Below are positions 13,291-26,365 of a stretch of 64,000 nt of DNA, one piece after another. The stretch lies in NCBI RefSeq assembly GCF_017312405.1, contig NZ_BLTG01000024.1, forward strand, positions 1 to 64,000. The letters are read 5' to 3'. Within the stretch, counting starts at the first letter, position 1. Every line of letters begins with the position of its first letter. Below the pieces are notes generated by a model. It saw only the letters and a list, made by a program, of their open reading frames with translations, was not told where the DNA came from and did not search any database. Source of the stretch: Mycobacterium sp. PO1 (GTDB lineage: Bacteria; Actinomycetota; Actinomycetes; Mycobacteriales; Mycobacteriaceae). Both the position numbers and the translations under genes were made by a program.

Positions 13291-13882
13291 GAACGGCGAG
13301 ATAGTCCACCGGCGGCCAGCCACCGAGGTCGTCGCGCGGGGTCGACACCGCGCACAGCAGATACACCGTCGCGGCCACGGCGGCGGGCAGCAGCAACGTC
13401 GCCGCGATCACCAGCGGCGAGTGCCCGAAGAAAACCGCCGGCGCCTCCACGACATAGTGCACCCGGTTCTCCGGTGACACCGGTGCCCCCGCCACGTCGA
13501 CCGAGCCGTAGCGCCAGTGCGCGCCCAGCGCCCCCACCCCAGTCGCGACGGCGGCGGCCGCCACCGAGCCGATGGCCAGCGCAGACGCCTGCAGCGGACC
13601 GCGATGCGCACGCCACTGCCATACCAGCACCGCGGCAATCACGGCCAGCACCGACAGAAAGCCGACGGCCATCGCCGCGGCGGTGAACAGGTGCTCCGAC
13701 TCGTTACCGAGGTAGGCCTGGACGCGATCGCCGTCGTCGGTCAACGCGACGACTCCGTGGATCCCGGGCGCCAGCCATGCCCACAACGCACCCACCAGCA
13801 CACCGGCCACAGCCATGCCGACCACCACCGTCACTGCGGCGCGCCCGGGAGAGGTTCTCGGCCCTTCGCCCGAGGGGCTCAT
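13226..13882 (-). CDS. DUF2567 membrane protein
   Basis: A 218-residue integral membrane protein with about four hydrophobic segments (near 13-35, 67-88, 101-123 and 160-182), and an extracytoplasmic loop after the first. It matches the actinobacterial DUF2567 family found beside bioB. Function is unknown. ATG at 13882 overlaps the bsaP stop as ATGA, so it belongs to the bioB-bsaP transcript. The C-terminal tail is rich in Pro, Ser and Thr, and it is encoded opposite the last 65 bp of the lipase gene. Confidence 0.75.
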   Translation of the reverse strand: MSPSGEGPRTSPGRAAVTVVVGMAVAGVLVGALWAWLAPGIHGVVALTDDGDRVQAYLGNESEHLFTAAAMAVGFLSVLAVIAAVLVWQWRAHRGPLQASALAIGSVAAAAVATGVGALGAHWRYGSVDVAGAPVSPENRVHYVVEAPAVFFGHSPLVIAATLLLPAAVAATVYLLCAVSTPRDDLGGWPPVDYLAVPTDRTATAGSVPPAGPSSPSP

Positions 13883-14105
13883 CGCTGCGACTCCAGGTCC
13901 TTGGAATCCACCAGACCGTGCCGGGAACACTTCGCCCACCAGCCGTCCGGCCGCACCTGCACGATCATGCGCCGCCCGCACTCTGCGCAGAATCTCGGCG
14001 GCTCCAGGCCGAGCTGCGCGGCCGTGGGGACCTCACTGCCCGCCGGGGCGCCGGTATAGACGTTGTACACACCCGCACCCACCGGGGCGGGGAGTTCGTC
14101 GAGCA

Positions 14106-14106
<1 letters not shown>
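13879..14106 (-). CDS. bsaP: Biotin synthase auxiliary protein BsaP
   Basis: A 75-residue protein directly after bioB, sharing the TGATG stop-start overlap. Cysteines 40, 43 and 60 and His63 form a compact CxxC...CxxH-like set that could hold metal or interact with an iron-sulfur enzyme. Small proteins in this position (BsaP) have been reported as required for mycobacterial BioB to convert dethiobiotin to biotin. Identity rests on length, position and cysteine pattern. The start ATG at 14106 is fixed by the overlap. Confidence 0.82.
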
Positions 14107-15122
<1,016 letters not shown>

Positions 15123-15126
15123 TCAC

Positions 15127-15251
15127 CACGCCGGCCGGGCCGACATCCGAACACGTCGACCGAGCCGGCGCGTCACCACGTCGACCGAGCCGGCGCGTGA
15201 CCACGCCGGCGAGCCGACAGGTGAAACCAGCGGCGAGCCGACACTTGAACA
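15127..15251 (-). repeat. Five-unit 25-bp tandem array in the bioB leader
   Basis: Five adjacent units of exactly 25 bp begin at 15127, 15152, 15177, 15202 and 15227. Units 2 and 3 differ at one position. Units 4 and 5 carry a GGCGAGCCGAC core that also occurs in the bioF leader. Unit 5 ends inside the BioQ operator. The array lies in the transcribed bioB leader, where several units can fold into GC hairpins. It has no coding capacity of its own and is not CRISPR-like, because there are no unique spacers. Confidence 0.85.
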
Positions 15252-15258
15252 CCGTTCA
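15246..15258. promoter_or_regulatory. BioQ operator at the bioB/bioQ divergent promoter
   Basis: The 13-bp palindrome TGAAC-ACC-GTTCA matches the reported BioQ recognition sequence (TGAAC-N3-GTTCA). It lies 15 bp before the bioQ GTG, four bases upstream of a TAGGGT -10 hexamer (15262-15267). On the other strand it follows a CTAACCT-like -10 for bioB. One bound dimer would therefore block both promoters. An identical 13-mer is found at 18370. Confidence 0.9.
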
Positions 15259-15273
15259 GGTTAGGGTACTGGC

Positions 15274-15870
15274 GTGCAGCTCCACAAACGCGACGTGGTC
15301 GAGGCGGCGACGGGATTGCTGGACGACTACGGCATCGCCGATCTGTCGATGCGGCGCCTGGCTCGCGAGCTCGAGGTGTCCCCCGGCGCGCTGTACTGGC
15401 ACTTCGCCAACAAGCAGCAGCTGCTGGGCGCGGTGGCCGACCGGATCCTGGCAGCGGTGCAGGACTCCGGCGGTGACTGGCAGACACGGATCGTGCAGAC
15501 CTGCGGTCGGCTCCGCGAGGCGCTGTTGTCGCACACCGACGGCGCCGAGTTGGTGTCGGCCAGCTTCGCGGCCGGCCAATCGGCGGCGATGACCGACCTG
15601 CTCGCGGTGCTGGCAGCCGCAGCCGACGATGCCGGGGTGCCCGCCGACAGCACTGAATCGGCCGCCCGCACGGTGGTCTATTTCGTTCTCGGCTCGACCG
15701 TCGACGAGCAGTCCCGGCTGCAGTGGGACGCCGCGGGAGCCGATGTCAGCGCCCCGGTCTGGGCCGAGAATTCCGACGCCCGGTTCGCGTTCGGTTTGCG
15801 GCTGCTGGTCGACGGGATCGCCGCGCACACCCGAGCAGACGTCCAGCCATCACCGGCGACGCCCGGGTGA
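15274..15870 (+). CDS. bioQ: TetR-family biotin repressor BioQ
   Basis: A 198-residue TetR-type protein with an N-terminal helix-turn-helix (about 25-44, LSMRRLARELEVSPGALYWHF) and an all-helical ligand/dimer domain. It is divergent from bioB with the palindromic BioQ operator between them. The GTG start follows TAGGGT by six bases, so the message is probably leaderless and autoregulated. BioQ represses bioFD and bioB in related mycobacteria. It converges on the LigT-like gene. Confidence 0.92.
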   Translation: MQLHKRDVVEAATGLLDDYGIADLSMRRLARELEVSPGALYWHFANKQQLLGAVADRILAAVQDSGGDWQTRIVQTCGRLREALLSHTDGAELVSASFAAGQSAAMTDLLAVLAAAADDAGVPADSTESAARTVVYFVLGSTVDEQSRLQWDAAGADVSAPVWAENSDARFAFGLRLLVDGIAAHTRADVQPSPATPG

Positions 15871-15915
15871 TGTCACCGACGTACGAGTGGCGACATGCCG
15901 AGTCGGTCTTCACGG

Positions 15916-16440
15916 TCAGCCGATCGGGTGGACGACGCGGTTGTTGCCGTCCCAGTGGCGCAACGCCACCGCCGTCGCGCTGATGTCGCCGAACATGCCC
16001 GGCTGCATCACGGCGGTGGCCAACTGATCCGGCGGCACCCGGCGCGCCAGCGTGACGTGCGGGGTCCACTGTCCCGGCTCGGTATGTGGCAACGGCCCAC
16101 CCGACATGTGCGGCAGGCAGACTCGGTGCACATCGGCGTGCAAGCCGAGGAGGTTCTGCGACGGCACCAGCATCCGTACCAGCGTCACCGTCCGGCCGCC
16201 GCCGAACAGGGTGGGCGCCCCCAGCACGCAGGGCATCGGTAGGCGATCGAGCAGCGCGCACAGCGCGTCGTCGACGCTGTCGTCCATGGACTCGGCGACC
16301 GACAGCGTGACGTGCGGTCGATTGCTCGGAGACCTGTGTGTGGCCAGGCTGCGAATGCCTGCGGCCAGGAGGTCGTCCCACATCCTTCCGACCGCCGCCT
16401 CGGTGCCGTGGTCGAAGAGCAGCTCGACGGAGTGAACCAT
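15916..16440 (-). CDS. 2'-5' RNA ligase/2H phosphoesterase-like protein
   Basis: A 174-residue protein with two HxTx motifs, His43-Val-Thr45-Leu and His128-Val-Thr130-Leu. These are the hallmark of 2H phosphoesterases such as LigT, which act on cyclic phosphodiesters or RNA ends. The ATG at 16440 directly abuts the bioD stop, so it is the last gene of the bioF-bioD transcript. A role in biotin metabolism is not evident. The conserved linkage may simply reflect co-transcription. Confidence 0.78.
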   Translation of the reverse strand: MVHSVELLFDHGTEAAVGRMWDDLLAAGIRSLATHRSPSNRPHVTLSVAESMDDSVDDALCALLDRLPMPCVLGAPTLFGGGRTVTLVRMLVPSQNLLGLHADVHRVCLPHMSGGPLPHTEPGQWTPHVTLARRVPPDQLATAVMQPGMFGDISATAVALRHWDGNNRVVHPIG

Positions 16441-17118
16441 TCAGACCAGGCTCTGCACCCAGGACCGGTCGAAAGCCTGCGCGCTGATCCGTTCGAAGTC
16501 GGTCCTGCCCAGCGACGCCACGCCGGTCGGCAACGCCGCGCGCACCGGCGCCAGGCGGGCCAGCGCATCGCGGTTGTCCACCTCCGCCACGCCCGGATGC
16601 GCCGGCCACGACCCGATGACCAGACCCGCGCCGGGGACGCCGTGCGCGGCGAGCGCTTCCAGCGTGAGCGCTGTGTGGTTGAGCGTGCCCAGACCTGGCG
16701 CGACGACCGTCAGCACCGGCGCACCGACCGCAGCGGCCAGATCGCGCAGCGTCGTCGCTTCGGCGCCGATCTCGACCAGCAGACCGCCCGCACCCTCGAC
16801 GAGGGTGAGTCGTCCCGGCCGATCGGCCCCGGTCACGAGCTTGAGCAGCTCCGCCCTGCTGGGCAGGGCAGATCCGACCCGCTGGGCGGCCGCGCGCGGC
16901 GCCAGCGGCTCGGGAAACGTCGCCAGCGAGTAGAGGTTCTCGATGCCGGCCAGCCGGGCGATCTCGGCGAGGTCGTCGTCACCGTCGCGAGTGCCCGTTT
17001 GCACCGGCTTGCACACGGCGACGTCGAGCCCCGCGAGCCGCCCGTGACAGGCCAGCGCAGCGGTGGCGACAGTCTTGCCGACGCCGGTGTCGGTGCCGGA
17101 GACGAAGAGGATGCTCAT
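16441..17118 (-). CDS. bioD: Dethiobiotin synthetase
   Basis: A 225-residue ATP-dependent ligase closing the ureido ring of dethiobiotin from DAPA and CO2. The P-loop GTDTGVGKT is at 8-16. KPVQTG lies near 37-42, and [10 protein letters not shown] near 108-117 is the second phosphate-binding motif. The start ATG at 17118 overlaps the bioF stop by 4 bp. The LigT-like gene follows directly. Confidence 0.95.
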   Translation of the reverse strand: MSILFVSGTDTGVGKTVATAALACHGRLAGLDVAVCKPVQTGTRDGDDDLAEIARLAGIENLYSLATFPEPLAPRAAAQRVGSALPSRAELLKLVTGADRPGRLTLVEGAGGLLVEIGAEATTLRDLAAAVGAPVLTVVAPGLGTLNHTALTLEALAAHGVPGAGLVIGSWPAHPGVAEVDNRDALARLAPVRAALPTGVASLGRTDFERISAQAFDRSWVQSLV

Positions 17119-18257
17119 GACGGGGAGAGCACGTCGGTCAGGACCTCACGGGCCAACGTCATGTCGTCCTCGGACAGCGACGCACGTGCGGTGAGCCGCA
17201 GCCGGGACGTTCCGGCGGGCACGGTCGGCGGCCGGAAGCAGCCGACCCGCACGCCGCGCTGCAGGCATGCGGCCGCGGCGGCCAGCGCCACCTCGGGTGC
17301 TCCGAGGATGACCGACACCACGGCCGAGGACGGCACCTCGTCGACACCGCACACGGCGGCCAGCTCGGCGGCGCGATCGAGCACTCGTTGAGCCCTGCGC
17401 GGTTCGTCGACGAGCACCTGCAGGGCGGCGCGCGCCGATCCGACGGCAGCGGGCGCCAACCCGGTGTCGAAGATGAACGGCCGGGCCGCGTCGATCAGGT
17501 GGTCGCGCACGGCGGCAGGTCCGAGCACCGCACCACCCTGACTGCCCAGCGCCTTGGACAGCGTCACCGTCATCACCACGTCAGGCTCACCGGCCAGGCC
17601 CACTTCGTGCAGCAAGCCCCGACCACCGGTGCCCCGCACCCCCAGGCCGTGCGCCTCGTCGACGACCATCAGGGCACCGTGGCGGCGACACACGTCGTGC
17701 AGCTCGCGCAACGGCGCCAGATCGCCGTCGGCGGAGAAAACCGAGTCGGTGACGACCACGGCACGCTGTTCGGAACGGTTGGCCAGAGCTTCGGATACCG
17801 CGGCGACATCGGAGTGCGGGGTCACCACGACACGGGCGCGGGACAACCGGCACGCGTCGACCAGCGACGCGTGGGTCAGCGCGTCGGAGACCACCAGCGA
17901 TCCCTGGCCCGACAGCGCCACCACGGCACCCAGGTTGGCCGTGTAGCCCGAGGAGAACACCAGCGCTGATTCGGCGCCGACGAATTCCGCCAGGGCGTTC
18001 TCGAAGTCTTCGTGCAGTTCGGTGTTACCGGTCACCAGACGGGAGCCGGTTGAGCCGGCGCCCCAGGTTCGCAGGGCCGCGATTCCGCCCTCGAGCACGC
18101 GCGGGTGCTGCGACAGCCCGAGATAGTCGTTGGAAGCGAGGTCCAGATCGGCGCCGACGGGGGTACGGGCTTTCAGCGACCTGCGTAGCCCGGCGGCGCG
18201 CCGCTCGACGGCGACGTCGTCGAGCCAGGCCAACGGGGACAGACCCGTGCGCGTCAT
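17115..18257 (-). CDS. bioF: 8-amino-7-oxononanoate synthase
   Basis: A 380-residue alpha-oxoamine synthase condensing pimeloyl-CoA/ACP with alanine. The PLP lysine is Lys235 in [21 protein letters not shown] (about 41-48), GSRLVTG and VVDEAHGLG (about 198-206) are family motifs. GGAGGGGAG at 18263-18271 places the ATG at 18257. It is the first gene behind the BioQ operator at 18370. Its leader holds a four-unit tandem array. Confidence 0.95.
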   Translation of the reverse strand: MTRTGLSPLAWLDDVAVERRAAGLRRSLKARTPVGADLDLASNDYLGLSQHPRVLEGGIAALRTWGAGSTGSRLVTGNTELHEDFENALAEFVGAESALVFSSGYTANLGAVVALSGQGSLVVSDALTHASLVDACRLSRARVVVTPHSDVAAVSEALANRSEQRAVVVTDSVFSADGDLAPLRELHDVCRRHGALMVVDEAHGLGVRGTGGRGLLHEVGLAGEPDVVMTVTLSKALGSQGGAVLGPAAVRDHLIDAARPFIFDTGLAPAAVGSARAALQVLVDEPRRAQRVLDRAAELAAVCGVDEVPSSAVVSVILGAPEVALAAAAACLQRGVRVGCFRPPTVPAGTSRLRLTARASLSEDDMTLAREVLTDVLSPS

Positions 18258-18277
18258 GGCACTCCCCTCCAGAACTG

Positions 18278-18375
18278 GATGCGTCGGCGAGCCGACGGTT
18301 ACGCGCGTCGGCGGGCCGACTGGAAATCAGCGGCGAGCCGACACTTGAACACGTCGGCGAGCCGACACTTGAACA
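18278..18375 (-). repeat. Four-unit 24-25 bp tandem array in the bioF leader
   Basis: Units begin at 18278 and 18303 (25 bp) and at 18328 and 18352 (24 bp). Units 3 and 4 end in CGAGCCGACACTTGAACA, the same ending as the last unit of the bioB leader array. The last unit runs into the BioQ operator. On the transcribed strand the core reads GTCGGCTCGCCGAC, a five-pair stem with a CTCG loop, repeated along the leader. The TGAAC operator half-site also recurs at the end of unit 3. Confidence 0.85.
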
Positions 18376-18382
18376 CCGTTCA
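18370..18382. promoter_or_regulatory. BioQ operator overlapping the bioA stop codon
   Basis: The same TGAAC-ACC-GTTCA palindrome as at 15246. On the minus strand its first three bases are the TGA stop of bioA. A CTAACCT -10-like hexamer sits immediately upstream, inside the last bioA codons. Promoter and operator for bioF-bioD therefore lie within the bioA 3' end, giving bioFD its own BioQ control independent of bioA. The palindrome identity is direct; regulation is inferred from the BioQ literature. Confidence 0.88.
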
Positions 18383-19681
18383 GGTTAGTGCACGCGCGAC
18401 GCCCACCATCGCCGAGGTGATCTGGTCGATCTCGGCGTCGGTGCAGATGTACGGCGGCATCACGTAGATCAGATTGCGGAACGGGCGCAACCACACGCCC
18501 CGCTCCACCGCCGCGGGAGTGGCGACCCGCAGATCGACCGGTCGGTCGAGTTCCAGCACTCCGATGGCGCCGAGTACCCGCACGTCGATCACGTTGGGCA
18601 GCGCCTCGGCAGCTCTGAGCCCGTCGGTGAGACCGGACTCGATGCGGCGCACCCGGGACTGCCAATCCCCGGTACGCAACAACTCGACCGACGCGACACT
18701 CACCGCGCACGCCAACGCGTTGGCCATGAATGTCGGGCCGTGCATCAACGCTCCGGGCGGATTCGCACTGATCGTGGCCGCGACGTCGCCCGTGCACAAG
18801 GTGGCCGCGAGTGTCAGGTAGCCACCGGTCAGCGCTTTGCCGACGCACATGATGTCCGGGCTGACCCCGGCCTGGTCGGCGGCGAACATGGTGCCGGTGC
18901 GCCCGAAGCCGGTCGCGATCTCGTCGAAGATCAGCAACACGCCGTACCGGTCGACGATGCGTCGCAGCTCGACGAGGTAGCGGGGATCGTGGAACCGCAT
19001 CCCGCCGGCGCCCTGGACGACGGGCTCGACGATGACGGCGGCCAGTTCGTCGGCGTGGGCGGCGAGCAACTCCTCGAACCGCCTGACGTAGTCGGCGTCG
19101 AAGTCCCGGGGCGGAGGCGGGGCGAAGAGCTGGTCGGCGAGTAACGAATTCTCACCCGTCCACAACTCGTGCATACCGCCGTCGGGGTCGCAGACGCTCA
19201 TCGGGGTGAAGGTGTCACCGTGGTAGCCGCCCCGCCAGGTCATCAGGCGCCGTTTGGCCGGATGTCCGCTGCTGCGCCAGTACTGCAGCGCCATCTTGAC
19301 CGCGACCTCGATCGACACCGACCCGGAGTCGCTGAAGAACACCGTTTCCAGCCCCTGCGGCGTCACCTCGACGAGCAGTTGGGCAAGTCGGGCGGCGGGT
19401 TCGTGGGTCAGACCACCGAACATGACGTGGTTCATGGTCCCGAGCTGGTCGGTGATCGCTGAATCGAGCGCGGGGTGGCCGTGACCGTGCACCGCCGTCC
19501 ACCACGACGCCATCGCATCGAGCACCTCGACCTGGCGTCCTTCGTGAATCACGGTCAGCCAGGCGCCCCGCGCGCCGACCGCGACGAGCGGCGGCACCGC
19601 ACCGTCGCCGATCGCGCTGTAGGGATGCCAGACGTGGGCGGCGTCGATGGCGCTGATCTCAGCGGGCGTCATCGCACACAC
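18380..19681 (-). CDS. bioA: Adenosylmethionine-8-amino-7-oxononanoate transaminase
   Basis: A 433-residue PLP aminotransferase using SAM as amino donor to form DAPA. The lysine is Lys282 in [19 protein letters not shown] near 18-25, [11 protein letters not shown] and [15 protein letters not shown] match the family. GTG at 19681 is taken as the start because TAATCT lies seven bases upstream (leaderless). An ATG at 19672 with AAGG before it is the alternative. No BioQ palindrome is seen near this promoter, so bioA may be controlled differently from bioFD and bioB. Confidence 0.95.
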   Translation of the reverse strand: MCAMTPAEISAIDAAHVWHPYSAIGDGAVPPLVAVGARGAWLTVIHEGRQVEVLDAMASWWTAVHGHGHPALDSAITDQLGTMNHVMFGGLTHEPAARLAQLLVEVTPQGLETVFFSDSGSVSIEVAVKMALQYWRSSGHPAKRRLMTWRGGYHGDTFTPMSVCDPDGGMHELWTGENSLLADQLFAPPPPRDFDADYVRRFEELLAAHADELAAVIVEPVVQGAGGMRFHDPRYLVELRRIVDRYGVLLIFDEIATGFGRTGTMFAADQAGVSPDIMCVGKALTGGYLTLAATLCTGDVAATISANPPGALMHGPTFMANALACAVSVASVELLRTGDWQSRVRRIESGLTDGLRAAEALPNVIDVRVLGAIGVLELDRPVDLRVATPAAVERGVWLRPFRNLIYVMPPYICTDAEIDQITSAMVGVARALT

Positions 19682-19687
19682 CTTCGG

Positions 19688-19694
19688 TAGATTA
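19688..19694. promoter_or_regulatory. Overlapping bidirectional -10 hexamers (bioA / acyltransferase)
   Basis: The near-palindrome TAGATTA reads TAATCT on the minus strand, seven bases before the bioA GTG. On the plus strand it reads TAGATT, 11 bases before the acyltransferase ATG. Two divergent promoters therefore appear to use the same bases, and simultaneous polymerase binding would be impossible. This is inferred from the hexamer match and spacing only. Confidence 0.45.
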
Positions 19695-19704
19695 GCCGTC
19701 GATC

Positions 19705-21908
19705 ATGATGACCCTTGCCCCCGCCCGGCCGGCACCGAGGACCGTCCCGGGCAGACCTTCGTCTGCCGCGGCGACCTCGTCGCGCCCCGGCATGGGCACC
19801 CGCACGTCCGGTTTCTACCGGCATGACCTCGACGGGCTGCGCGGTGTCGCCATCGCGCTCGTCGCGGTGTTCCACGTGTGGTTCGGGCGGGTGTCGGGCG
19901 GAGTCGACGTTTTCCTCGTCCTGTCGGGCTTCTTCTTCGGCGGCCGGCTGCTGCGCGGCGCGCTGACCCCGGGTGCGTCGCTACGCCCGGTGCCCGAGAT
20001 CAAGAGGCTGGTGCGCAGGCTGCTGCCGGCGATGGTCGTGGTGCTGGCCGCCTCCGCGGTACTGACCATCCTGATCCAACCCGAGACGCGCTGGGAGACG
20101 TTCGCCGACCAGAGCCTGGCGAGCCTGGGCTACTACCAGAACTGGGAGCTGGCCAACTCCGCCGCGGACTACCTGCGCGCCGGGGAAGCCGTCAGCCCGC
20201 TGCAGCACATCTGGTCGATGTCGGTGCAGGGGCAGTTCTACATCGCTTTCCTGGCCCTGATCCTGGTGTTCGCGTTCGCGTTTCGCCGCCTCTTCGGCAG
20301 CCACATGCGGGCGGCGTTCGTCGTCCTGCTTGCCGGGCTGACCATCGCCTCGTTCGTCTACGCGATCATCGCGCACAACACCGATCAGGCCACCGCGTAC
20401 TACAACAGCTTCGCCAGAGCCTGGGAGCTGCTCGTCGGCGTGCTCGTCGGGGCGGTCGTACCGAACCTGCGCTGCCCGATGTGGTTGCGCGTCGCGATGT
20501 CGGTGACGGCCCTGGCGGTGATCCTGTCGTGTGGGGCGCTGATCGACGGAGTGCGGGAGTTCCCCGGCCCCTGGGCGCTCGTCCCGGTGGTGGCGACGCT
20601 GTTGTTCATCCTGTCGGCGGCCAACCGCCACGCTGATCCGCACACCGGCGGCGCGATGCCGGCGCCCAACCGGCTGATGGCCAGCAAGCCCTTCGTCGCC
20701 CTGGGCGCGATGGCGTATTCGCTGTATCTGTGGCACTGGCCGCTGCTGATCTTCTACCTCGTCTACACCGGGGAGACCCGGGTCACCGTGGCCGAAGGAG
20801 CCGCCATCCTGGCGGTCTCCGGCGTGTTGGCCTGGTTGACCACCCGCTACGTCGAGGATCCGTTGCGTCAGCGCAGCGGGCCGTCGGCGGCGGTCAGCCC
20901 GGCCTCGCCGGTACCGCTGCGGGTCCGCCTGCGGCGCCCGACGATCGTGCTCGGTTCGACAGTGGCGTTGCTCGGGGTGGCGCTGACCGCGACCTCGTTC
21001 AGCTGGCGCGAGCACGTCATGGTGCTGCGCGCCGACGGCAAGGAGCTCGCCGGCCTGTCATCCCGCGACTACCCGGGCGCGCGTGCCCTTGTCGACGACG
21101 CCCGGGTCCCCAAGCTGCCGATGCGTCCGACGGTCCTGGAGGCCAAGGAAGACCTGCCCATCTCCACCATCGACAAGTGCATCAGCGACTTCTCCAATGC
21201 CGGGCTCATCAACTGCACCTACGGCGACCCGGACGCCGCGCGAACCATTGCGCTGGCGGGCGGCTCGCATGCCGAGCACTGGATCACCGCACTGGATCTG
21301 CTCGGGCGGATGCACCACTTCAAGGTGGTCACATACCTGAAGATGGGTTGTCCGCTGACCACCGAGGAAGCCCCGCTGATCATGGGCTCCACCCGCCGGG
21401 ACCCGCAGTGCCACACGTGGAATCAGCGGGCGATGTCCGCATTGATCGCCGACCGGCCCGACTATGTGTTCACCACCTCCACCAGGCCGTGGAACACCAA
21501 GGACGGAGACGTCATGCCGGCCACCTACATCGGCATCTGGCAGAAGCTCCTCGACCACGACATTCCCGTGCTGGCGATGCGCGACACGCCGTGGATTCTC
21601 GACGAGGACCGTGAACCGTTCCGGCCCGCCGATTGCCTGGCCGACGGTGGTGACGCGGTGTCGTGCGGTATGGACCGGTCGATGGCCCTGGCCGATCACA
21701 ACCCGACGCTGGACTTCCTCAGTCGCTTTCCCAACCTCAAGCCCCTGGACATGACCGACGCGGTATGCCGCGCCGACACATGCCGTGCCGTGGAGGGAAA
21801 TGTGTTGATCTACCACGATTCCCATCACCTGACCGCGACCTACATGCGGTCGCTGGCCCCCGAACTGGGCCGTCAGATCGCCGCCGTCACCGGCTGGTGG
21901 ACGGATTG

Positions 21909-21909
<1 letters not shown>
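19705..21909 (+). CDS. Acyltransferase-3 / SGNH fusion membrane protein
   Basis: A 734-residue OafA-type protein. The N-terminal half is an acyltransferase-3 membrane domain with about ten hydrophobic segments. It carries the LDGLRG motif at 42-47 and the likely catalytic His57 before GGVDVFLVLSGF. After a segment near 420 comes an SGNH domain with a block-I LAGGSH near 518 and a C-terminal DSHH near 706. These proteins O-acylate envelope glycans at the cytoplasmic membrane; the substrate is unknown. Its stop overlaps the treX start as TGATG, so it may be co-transcribed with the trehalose genes. Confidence 0.85.
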
Positions 21910-24058
<2,149 letters not shown>

Positions 24059-24059
<1 letters not shown>

Positions 24060-26365
24060 TGGCGGTCACCTCGACCTACCGGCTGCAGATGCGCGGTCCG
24101 GCCAGCGGTCAGACGTTCACCTTCGCCGACGCCGAGAAGCTGGTGGACTACCTCGCCGAACTGGGTGTCTCCCACCTCTACCTGTCCCCCATCCTCACCG
24201 CCACGGAAGGTTCGGGACACGGTTACGACGTCACCGATCCGACCGCGGTGTCGGCTGAACTGGGCGGCGCCGAGGGCTTCGCCCGCCTGGTGGCCTCCGC
24301 CGAGGCGGCCGGCCTCGGTGTGATCGTCGACATCGTGCCCAATCACGTCGGCGTCGACGCACCGCGCCAGAACCGGTGGTGGTGGGACGTGTTGACGCAC
24401 GGTCGCCAGTCCGAGTACGCGCGCTATTTCGACATCGACTGGGGCGTCGACCCTGACGGACGAATCCTGTTGCCGGTACTGGGATCCGACTCCGACGTCG
24501 CGGACCTGGTGGTGGACCGGGGACAGGACGGAGCCGTGCTGCGGCTCGGCGATCTGGAATTCCCGGTCAGTCCGGGCACCGAGGAGGGCACCGGACCGGA
24601 GGTGCACGACCGCCAGCACTACAAGCTGATCGGTTGGCGCAACGGGGTGTGCGGGTACCGCCGCTTCTTTTCGATCACCTCGCTGGCCGGGCTACGCCAG
24701 GAGGACCGCGAGGTGTTCGACGCCACCCACGTCGAGGTCCGCCGCTGGTTCAGCGAGGGGCTGGTCGACGGCATCCGGATCGACCATCCGGACGGATTGT
24801 CCGATCCCACCGGCTATCTCGAATGGTTGCGTGACCTCACCGGTCCGCAGGCCTGGATCGTCATCGAGAAGATCCTCGCCGTGGACGAGGCACTCGACCC
24901 CAGCCTTCCCGTCGACGGGACCACCGGTTACGACGCGCTGCGCGAGACCGGAGGCCTGTTCATCGACCCGACCGGCCGGGACGCGTTGACCGAACTCACC
25001 GACTCAGCCGGCGCCGACTACGCCGCCGTCGCCGAGGAAGCCCGCCGGCTGAAACGCCAGGCCGCCACCGAAACGCTGGCCAGTGAACTGGCCCGGCTGC
25101 ACCGAGCGGTGGTGGCTGCCGCCGGCGCCGATCACGACCGTCTGCCCGAGTCGATCGCGGTCCTGCTCAGCCACGTGGGCGTGTACCGGTCCGACTACCG
25201 GGCACTGGCCCAGGTGCTGCCGGTGGCCATGTCGGAAACGGCATCTGAGCATCCCGAGCTGAGCCGACCGTTGGAGCTGCTCAGCGCGGCGCTGAGCAAC
25301 GCCGAGGAAGTCGGGGTGCGGCTTCAGCAGCTGTGCGGCGCCGCCACCGCCAAGTCGATGGAGGACTGCCTGTTCTACCGCGACTCCCGGCTCGTATCGC
25401 TGAACGAGGTGGGCGGCGAGCCCGAGTACTTCGGCGTCAGCGCCGCGGAGTTCCACCAACGTGCGACGGCGCGGGCCGCGCTGTGGCCGCGCGCGATGAC
25501 CACGCTGAGCACCCACGACACCAAACGCGGCGAGGACGTGCGGGCCCGTATCGGGGTGCTGTCCCAAGTGCCGTCGCTGTGGTCCGAGCTCGTCGGGGGC
25601 TGGCAGAGCACCGCCCCGGCCCCGGACGCCCAGACCGCCATGTTCCTGCTGCAGAACATGTTCGGGGTGTGGCCACGAGACGGCGTGGTGAGCGCCGAAC
25701 TGCGTCAGCGTCTGCATGCGTACGCCGAGAAGGCCATCCGGGAGGCTGCGCTGCACACGACCTGGAATGATCCCGACACCGAGTTCGAGGAGGCCGTGCA
25801 CACCTGGATCGACTCGGTGATCGACGGCCCCGTCGCCGTCGAGATGACGGCGCTGGTTGATCGGCTCGGTCCGCACGCAGACTCCGATGCGCTGGGGCAG
25901 AAGCTGATCGCTCTGACCGCGCCCGGGATCCCCGACGTCTACCAGGGCACCGAGCTGTGGGAGGACAGCCTCGTCGATCCGGACAACCGTCGTGAGGTGG
26001 ACTACTCCGAACGCCGCCACGCCCTGGACACCATGACCCACCCGAAGATGCGGGTGGTGCGCGAGGCTCTTCGGCTGCGCCGGGAGCGCCCAGACACGTT
26101 CGTCTCGGGTGGCTACCGTCCGGTACCTGCCGGCGGGGCGTTGGCCGAGCATGTGGTGGCCTTCCTCCGTGGCGAGGATGTCCTGGTCGCGGTGAGTCGC
26201 TGGACCGTGCGCCTGGGCGACAGCGGGTGGGAAGACACGGCGGTGACGCTGCCCGACGGCGTGTGGACCGACGTCCTGTCCCGCACCCGACGTCGCGGCA
26301 CGGTGCCGGCCGCTGAGTTGTTCGCCGAGATGCCCGTCGCATTGCTGGTGCGCGCCGATGCCTGA
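24059..26365 (+). CDS. treY: Maltooligosyl trehalose synthase
   Basis: A 768-residue GH13 enzyme that isomerises the reducing-end linkage of maltodextrin from alpha-1,4 to alpha-1,1. Motifs are DIVPNHVG near 91, IRIDHPDG near 239 (nucleophile) and VIEKIL near 268 (acid Glu). TLSTHDTKRGEDVRAR near 480 is typical of TreY. Its start overlaps the treX stop as TGATG and its 3' end overlaps treZ by 8 bp, consistent with one coupled operon. Confidence 0.95.

Noticed and set aside
15127..15251. CRISPR array
   Set aside because: Repeat units adjoin directly with no unique spacers, and no cas genes are present.
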